The notes under the pieces: generated by a model | Told to the model about the DNA's origin: nothing | What the model saw: only the letters and a program-made list of their open reading frames with translations | Databases searched by the model: none | Shown here: positions 6,123 through 10,595 of the stretch, piece by piece | How positions within the stretch are numbered: the first letter of the stretch is position 1 | Layout of the letters: each line of letters opens with the position of its first letter | Made by a program: the position numbers and the translations under genes | From: Phycisphaerae bacterium | Lineage (GTDB): Bacteria; Planctomycetota; Phycisphaerae; Phycisphaerales; SM1A02 | Length of the DNA stretch: 10,595 nucleotides | Assembly (NCBI GenBank): GCA_018665385.1 | Contig: JABJDN010000040.1 | Location: 1-10,595 of the forward strand | Direction of reading: 5' to 3'

Positions 6123-6722
6123 ATGGCTCGTTACCTTGGACCCAAAGTAAAACTCTCTCGTCGCGTCGGTGTTCCAATTGCGGACATTCCTAAGCACACT
6201 GCAAAACGACAACTCACTCCTCCAGGCCCTCACGGTTTCCGTGGTCGACGTCTGAAGGATTACGGTGTTCGTCTAGTTGAGAAACAAAAGCTTCGTTATC
6301 ACTACAACATTCTTGAAAAACAATTTCGCCGTTACATTGCACAAGCAAGTCGCCTTCGTGGCAACACCGGTGAAGTACTTCTACAACTATTAGAGCAACG
6401 GCTTGATAACGTTTTGCGTCGTGCAGGTTTCGTCCGCACGATTTGGGCAGCACGTCAAATGGTTGTTCATGGGCACGTTCTTGTCAATGGCAAGAAAGTT
6501 GACCGACCTAGTTTTGCTGTTTCAGAGGGTGATGTCATTAGCCTTAAACCAAAGGTGTATGATCTCGCTCGAACGAACATGGAAACATTAGCTGGCCATA
6601 TCGTTTCAGATTGGCTCACAATGAATCCTTCAGAATTGACATGCACGGTTGTAGTTCAACCAAAGCCTGATCAAATCCCGTTCGATGTAAACACAAACCT
6701 TATCGTTGAATTTTACCGTTAA
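6123..6722 (+). CDS. rpsD: 30S ribosomal protein S4
   Basis: 199 residues, the usual length. S4 is a primary 16S rRNA-binding protein that nucleates small-subunit assembly. It starts MARYLGPKVKLSRR at ATG 6123; the frame stays open to an ATG at 6093, but those ten extra residues are foreign to the family, so 6123 is chosen, with a weak GGTGAT site 6 nt ahead. The N-terminal domain (1-90) has no zinc-binding cysteines, which makes it the C-minus type. The S4 RNA-binding domain (about 91-155) shows LDNVLRRAGFVRTIWAARQM and VVHGHVLVNGKKVDRPS. It is not in an alpha operon with rpsM, rpsK and rpoA; it has its own promoter and long leader, and the PpiD-like gene follows after 54 bp. Confidence 0.97.
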   Translation: MARYLGPKVKLSRRVGVPIADIPKHTAKRQLTPPGPHGFRGRRLKDYGVRLVEKQKLRYHYNILEKQFRRYIAQASRLRGNTGEVLLQLLEQRLDNVLRRAGFVRTIWAARQMVVHGHVLVNGKKVDRPSFAVSEGDVISLKPKVYDLARTNMETLAGHIVSDWLTMNPSELTCTVVVQPKPDQIPFDVNTNLIVEFYR

Positions 6723-6734
6723 TCAATAACCGCC

Positions 6735-6754
6735 GTTGGTGGTCACTCGCCAAC
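6735..6754 (+). other. Hairpin in the rpsD to PpiD-like gene spacer
   Basis: GTTGGTG (6735-6741) and CGCCAAC (6748-6754) form a 7-bp stem with one G-U pair and a 6-nt loop. No T-run follows, so it is not a terminator. It might limit read-through or stabilise the end of the rpsD message. Confidence 0.35.
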
Positions 6755-6776
6755 ACTTGGCAAGGACTACCTACTC

Positions 6777-8687
6777 ATGTTTAAGTTCCTCCGCAAATAC
6801 AGCGTATGGATTCTCAGTTTTGGCGGCACGCTATTGCTTATCGCATTCGTTGCTCCAGATGTCATCCAGCGGTTTGCTCAAGAAGCGGGCACATCAGGCA
6901 CAATTCAAGCACGAGTAGGAAACGGCGAGACCGTTGGCTACAAAGAGTGGCAAAAAAACCAAGTTGAGGCCCAAATCATTGACGATTTTTTCAGTAACAC
7001 CATTACTGTAGATTCGCCATCGCATTGGTTCTTACTCACGAGGGAAGCAGATATTGCCGGCCTTACTCCGCCAATTCAAATTCCTAACGATCCTAACTCC
7101 ATTGCACAAGTTAATACCATCGCTAGGCAGAGTGGTGCGAGTGGACAAACTGTTCTTGAAACGTTTGCTCACCTTCAAGGTGTACAGCGACTTATGAGCA
7201 TGTACAGAAATGCAGGCAAATTTTCAGACCGTAGGCTACAAAAAGCCGCAGATGATTATTTTTCAACTGCTGCGGTAGAAACCGTTGTCATCGATGCAAC
7301 ACCACAAGGCAATGAAACATTTTCAAACGATGCAATGCAAGCACAACTTGACGCTTGGGCAAATACTCCTGCTGGCGAAGGCGACTTTGGTTTTGGATAC
7401 CAACTTCCTGACCGCTTCAAAACTGAATGGCTCGTCATACCATCTAGCTCTATCACAACATCCGCAAAACAAAGCCCTGAGTTTTCAACCAAAGAACAAC
7501 GCAAATTCTGGCGACGCAATGAAAATGATCCGCGCTTCCCAGAAGTAGGCTCCACGACTGACATTCCAGAAATTGTGCAAAACGCATACCTTGAAACTCT
7601 TACTGCTCAGAAACGAACTGAAATCAGTCGTAGCGCAGCAGAGCACTTGCGAAACCCTCGACGTGGTTTTAACCAACAAGATGGCTTTATTGATTTACCA
7701 GATGATTGGGATGCACACCAAATATCGTACGAATCATTAGCAACAACATTGCAATCTGAATTTTCTATTGCGTTACCTGAATTCGGGTCAATCTCGACTT
7801 GGGCTTCCACAGCGGATGCAAGCGCTACGCCAGTCATCGGTACCATCGTTGCAGTGAACCAAGGTGAACGCGCTGTGCCATTTGAAACGCTCGTTGATTC
7901 TGCTAAAGAGTTTGCTGCAAACGGCACTTTCAGAATCCAAGAACGTGTTTCAAGCCCAGTCATTGAAGACACCTCGGGTGACTTAGTCCTGTTTCGACTT
8001 ACGGAAACAGACGCAGCGAGAGCGCCGCACACACTTGCAGAAGTACAATCGCAAGTTGAATACGATTTAGGCAGAATTGCAAGTTGGAAAAAACTGCAAG
8101 CAGATGCAAGCTCTATCGAACAGAGCGCACGCGAAAACGGTTTGCTTTCGTCATCGGTTGAATACAACACAGAAGTAAACGCACCACGACCAGTATCACT
8201 TATTGAAACTGGCATTCCTTCTATACTTAGCCCAACAGATCGTCGCCCACTTATGGCGAACGCAATTGGTCAACAACTAGCCCTAGGCGCACAAATTAAA
8301 AATATGGCGACTTCTATTCCGAGCCTCGAGCAAAACGACCGTGATCTTATCCAATCAATAATGGATAGAGCAGACACGCTTCCGTTGGATGTACCAATTG
8401 CAGCATTACCTGTAGACAAACGTATCTTTGTTACGGAATCCAATGAAAATATGGCACTTGTTCTTGTTCGCTTCACAGGCACAACCCCTGCAAGTACTGA
8501 ACTCGCACAAGAGTTTGTTGCAACTACGGCTACTGCCCCAGCGTTGTTACCGATGCTTCTTTCCTTCGATGAACTTGGCGGGCTGGCTGAAATTAGCAAC
8601 ACATTCTCTTTTGATGCACTTGCAGAACGGCACAACTTTGAACGCGGTAACGCAACAGTAGCAACGGAAGAAACTGAAGTTAACTAA
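6777..8687 (+). CDS. Membrane-anchored PpiD/SurA-like periplasmic protein
   Basis: 636 residues. A short positively charged N-terminus (MFKFLRK) precedes a single membrane segment at about 9-30 (YSVWILSFGGTLLLIAFVAP). The remaining 600 or so residues should lie in the periplasm. This is the layout of PpiD, the inner-membrane-anchored folding factor of about 620 residues. The region around 150-330 has SurA-like helical stretches, and DLVLFRLTETDAARAPHTLAEVQSQVEYDLGR (roughly 405-436) resembles the segment that follows the parvulin domain in PpiD. I cannot find a convincing PPIC catalytic domain, so it may be a chaperone without isomerase activity. The start is ATG 6777, with AAGGA some 11 nt upstream. 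It probably shares the rpsD transcript. Its stop overlaps the convergent MetRS-beta gene by 8 bp. Confidence 0.6.
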   Translation: MFKFLRKYSVWILSFGGTLLLIAFVAPDVIQRFAQEAGTSGTIQARVGNGETVGYKEWQKNQVEAQIIDDFFSNTITVDSPSHWFLLTREADIAGLTPPIQIPNDPNSIAQVNTIARQSGASGQTVLETFAHLQGVQRLMSMYRNAGKFSDRRLQKAADDYFSTAAVETVVIDATPQGNETFSNDAMQAQLDAWANTPAGEGDFGFGYQLPDRFKTEWLVIPSSSITTSAKQSPEFSTKEQRKFWRRNENDPRFPEVGSTTDIPEIVQNAYLETLTAQKRTEISRSAAEHLRNPRRGFNQQDGFIDLPDDWDAHQISYESLATTLQSEFSIALPEFGSISTWASTADASATPVIGTIVAVNQGERAVPFETLVDSAKEFAANGTFRIQERVSSPVIEDTSGDLVLFRLTETDAARAPHTLAEVQSQVEYDLGRIASWKKLQADASSIEQSARENGLLSSSVEYNTEVNAPRPVSLIETGIPSILSPTDRRPLMANAIGQQLALGAQIKNMATSIPSLEQNDRDLIQSIMDRADTLPLDVPIAALPVDKRIFVTESNENMALVLVRFTGTTPASTELAQEFVATTATAPALLPMLLSFDELGGLAEISNTFSFDALAERHNFERGNATVATEETEVN

Positions 8688-9036
8688 CTTTTGAACCTGT
8701 AGGCATTGGCCTATCGCAACGAAGCACTGCAACGTCTTCGGCATCATCGCCGTTACGCTTTGTTGCTGCTACAACCATTCCTTCGCTTATTTCGCCACGA
8801 ATCTTACGTGGTTCAAGGTTCGCAACTATGACTACTTGCGACCCTTCAAGGTCTTCGGGTGCATACCAAGCCTTCATACCTGCACATATTTGTCGGCCTT
8901 CTGAAGTACCGTCATCTATTTGAAGTTTTAGCAAGCGATCTGCATCTGGATGCAGTTCTGCTTTTGTAACAGTAACAACGCGAAAGTCTACTTTTGCGAA
9001 CTCTTCGTACGATATTTGGGGTAAAAATTCTGTCAT
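8680..9036 (-). CDS. Stand-alone tRNA-binding OB-fold protein, methionyl-tRNA synthetase beta type
   Basis: 118 residues from ATG 9034-9036. It matches the C-terminal tRNA-binding domain of MetRS (Trbp111/EMAP-II-like OB fold): VDFRVVTVTKAELHPDADRL (16-35), LKLQIDDG (36-43), RQICAGMKAWYAPEDLEG (48-65) and ANLEPRKIRGEISEGMVVAA (72-91). Such domains dimerise and help hold tRNA, either fused to MetRS or as a separate beta subunit; CsaA is a similar family. The frame is open back to an ATG at 9099, but those residues lie inside ileS and are not family sequence. It starts 13 bp after the ileS stop and is surely co-transcribed. No MetRS catalytic domain is in the window. Confidence 0.85.
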   Translation of the reverse strand: MTEFLPQISYEEFAKVDFRVVTVTKAELHPDADRLLKLQIDDGTSEGRQICAGMKAWYAPEDLEGSQVVIVANLEPRKIRGEISEGMVVAATKRNGDDAEDVAVLRCDRPMPTGSKVS

Positions 9037-9049
9037 AAGACTTAGTAGT

Positions 9050-10595
9050 TTACTCGACACCGACAGCTTTCGCATCACGGTCGCTGAGCATTCCTCCATC
9101 GCTTCGCAGTTTCACAGTGCAGTCGCGTTTCCACGAACGGTCGCACCGAGGCTCTTCACGCAAATCGACAACTGAAACCGAATCGCCTTCAAAAGTGACT
9201 CGGGAAACACCGCATAGATCTGCGACGTCGCATGCATCAAACGCAGATAATGATTCTGGAAGCGTAAGACCAGCATCTAGAGAGTTTTCAATCCCATCAG
9301 ACTTTGCGTTTTCAATCGCTTTCAGGGCAAGCTCACGTGTTGCTATTACAGTTTCCCACCCGCTATCGACTTGAATATCAATTGCTCTAAACTCTTGAAG
9401 ATGTACGCTCCCCGCATCGTCACCATGCAACGCTCGCCATGCTTCATCTGCAGTATGCGGCATGAAAGGCGCAAGCAAGCGGATTAATGTATCTGAGATT
9501 ATTCGTATAGTCGATTCTGTTTGTACGCGCCTTTCAGAAGTTTCACTATCGCAGTACAACCGGTCTTTCACTGTAGTTAAATACATAGATGAAAGCGTGT
9601 GGTTACAAAAATCGTACAACGCTTGTTGTGCATTCCTAAACTCATACGACCGCAACGAAGTCGTAACAACTTCTACAGTTTTTGAGAGTTCGCCTAATAC
9701 CCAGCCATCGATTGATGTAGGATCAACTGCTTCGCATTCCTGCTCCCCACTATTGCCAAGTAAGAATCGCAAGGTGTTTCGTACTTTGCGGTAACTGTCT
9801 GCAGCAATCTCAAAGAAAGCCATATCAACCTTGATATCATTATCGTAGGCAAGTGAACCGACCCACCATCTACAAACATCTGCTCCAAAGTCTTTTAACA
9901 ATTCGTCAACGTTCAAAGCGTTCCCACCGCTCTTGCTCATTTTTTTGCCATCTTTAGCGACCATAAATCCGTGCGTGAGCACTGTTTTAAATGGTGATTT
10001 TCCTGTAGTCGCAAGCGCTGGCAACATAGAAAGTTGGAACCATCCACGGTGCTGGTCGCTGCCTTCAAGGTACAAATCCATTGGGTACCCTTGCCCTCGC
10101 TGTTCCATGACCGCATGCCATGACGTACCGGACTCGAACCACACATCAAAAATGTCATGCATCTTTTCGAGGGTACTCAAATCAATATTGTCTGGGTTTT
10201 CCCAATGTGTAAGCAATACTTCTGGTGGTTGCGCAAACCAACTGTCTGAGCCATATTCTGCAAACACTTTTGCCACCGCGCGTACTGTACTTGGGGTAAG
10301 TAAGAAAGAACCGTCTTGTTTTTTAAATGCAGGAATCGGAAGACCCCACGCACGTTGCCTTGATAAACACCAATCGGGGCGTGAATCAAGCATGCCACGC
10401 ATTCGGTTTTGTCCCCAAGCAGGAACAAACGTAATATCATTTTCTGTCGCTTGCAGTGCCGCCTTGCGTATTGTTGTTCCGCCCTCTATATCACCGTCAA
10501 CTGCAACAAACCACTGCTCAGTGGAACGGAATATCACGGGCGTTTTGCTTCGCCAATCGTGCGGGTAACTATGGGTATACATAGACATGTAATAC
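9050..10595 (-). CDS. ileS: Isoleucyl-tRNA synthetase, C-terminal half (5' end off the right edge)
   Basis: About 514 codons are visible; the frame stays open to the edge, so the internal ATG at 10588 is not the start. Numbering from that Met: THSYPHDWRSK (5-15), CLSRQRAWGLPIP (74-86), DVWFESG (148-154) and EGSDQHRGWFQLS (175-187) belong to the catalytic core and its connective insertion. KMSKS (216-220, near 9929-9943) is the class I signature that activates the ATP. FGADVCRWW (234-242) follows as usual, and the anticodon-binding helical domain covers about 290-450. The missing N-terminal part would hold the HIGH motif and most of the editing domain. The C-terminal zinc knuckle is degenerate: of its four usual cysteines only Cys482 seems retained. 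Confidence 0.96.
   Translation of the reverse strand, partial: YYMSMYTHSYPHDWRSKTPVIFRSTEQWFVAVDGDIEGGTTIRKAALQATENDITFVPAWGQNRMRGMLDSRPDWCLSRQRAWGLPIPAFKKQDGSFLLTPSTVRAVAKVFAEYGSDSWFAQPPEVLLTHWENPDNIDLSTLEKMHDIFDVWFESGTSWHAVMEQRGQGYPMDLYLEGSDQHRGWFQLSMLPALATTGKSPFKTVLTHGFMVAKDGKKMSKSGGNALNVDELLKDFGADVCRWWVGSLAYDNDIKVDMAFFEIAADSYRKVRNTLRFLLGNSGEQECEAVDPTSIDGWVLGELSKTVEVVTTSLRSYEFRNAQQALYDFCNHTLSSMYLTTVKDRLYCDSETSERRVQTESTIRIISDTLIRLLAPFMPHTADEAWRALHGDDAGSVHLQEFRAIDIQVDSGWETVIATRELALKAIENAKSDGIENSLDAGLTLPESLSAFDACDVADLCGVSRVTFEGDSVSVVDLREEPRCDRSWKRDCTVKLRSDGGMLSDRDAKAVGVE

Noticed and set aside
7607..8215. A 202-codon leftward open frame opposite the PpiD-like gene
   Set aside because: It is Ser-rich, low in recognisable features and fully inside the opposite gene, so it is most likely a shadow frame.
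9037..9099. A longer MetRS-beta protein starting at 9099
   Set aside because: The extra 21 residues are read from the end of ileS in another frame and match nothing in the family; ATG 9036 begins just before the conserved domain.
9933..10568. A 211-codon rightward open frame opposite ileS
   Set aside because: It is antisense to a clearly conserved IleS frame, has no recognisable domain, and is an artefact of codon use on the other strand.

Overview
The window is a chromosomal housekeeping segment of moderate GC from a Gram-negative bacterium. Several traits make a planctomycete, probably Phycisphaerae-like, my best guess: a long Bacteroidetes-style PurF, a methionyl-tRNA synthetase beta-type protein encoded apart from any MetRS catalytic domain, an epsilon subunit of the AhcY-neighbouring ATP synthase that is detached from atpD, and a PpiD-like membrane protein. 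No marker gene settles this, so the taxonomy is inference. There are no insertion sequences, phage genes, tRNAs, rRNAs or CRISPR arrays.

Layout. Positions 1-1582 hold a leftward cluster: atpC (GTG start), scpB (start overlaps the atpC stop as TAATG), and the N-terminal part of a class I SAM methyltransferase that runs off the left edge. A 151-bp divergent spacer separates it from rightward ahcY (1734-3233). A strong intrinsic terminator follows, then rightward purF, whose true start is ATG 3324. A convergent leftward gene for an unknown 86-residue protein occupies 5339-5599.

Positions 5600-6122 have no intact gene but are the most structured part of the window. They hold a degenerate duplicated block (5754-5827 and 5885-5939) with three CCTCTGAGG palindromes and minus-strand reading frames that look like broken coding sequence. 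A good sigma70-type promoter (5934-5962) directly abuts the last palindrome. It is followed by a leader of about 150 nt for rpsD that can form two mutually exclusive pairings. rpsD (S4) is followed after 54 bp by a single-pass membrane protein of PpiD/SurA-like layout.

The right end is leftward: the C-terminal half of ileS, entering from the right edge, and 13 bp downstream a stand-alone tRNA-binding OB-fold protein (MetRS beta type). Its stop overlaps the stop of the PpiD-like gene by 8 bp.

Functionally the window covers methyl-cycle salvage (ahcY), purine synthesis (purF), translation (rpsD, ileS, MetRS-beta), envelope protein folding (PpiD-like), ATP synthesis (atpC) and chromosome segregation (scpB). 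I see no new defence or biosynthetic system. The points most worth following up are the rpsD upstream region, the degenerate zinc knuckle of IleS, the orphan atpC-scpB pairing and the unknown 86-residue protein.
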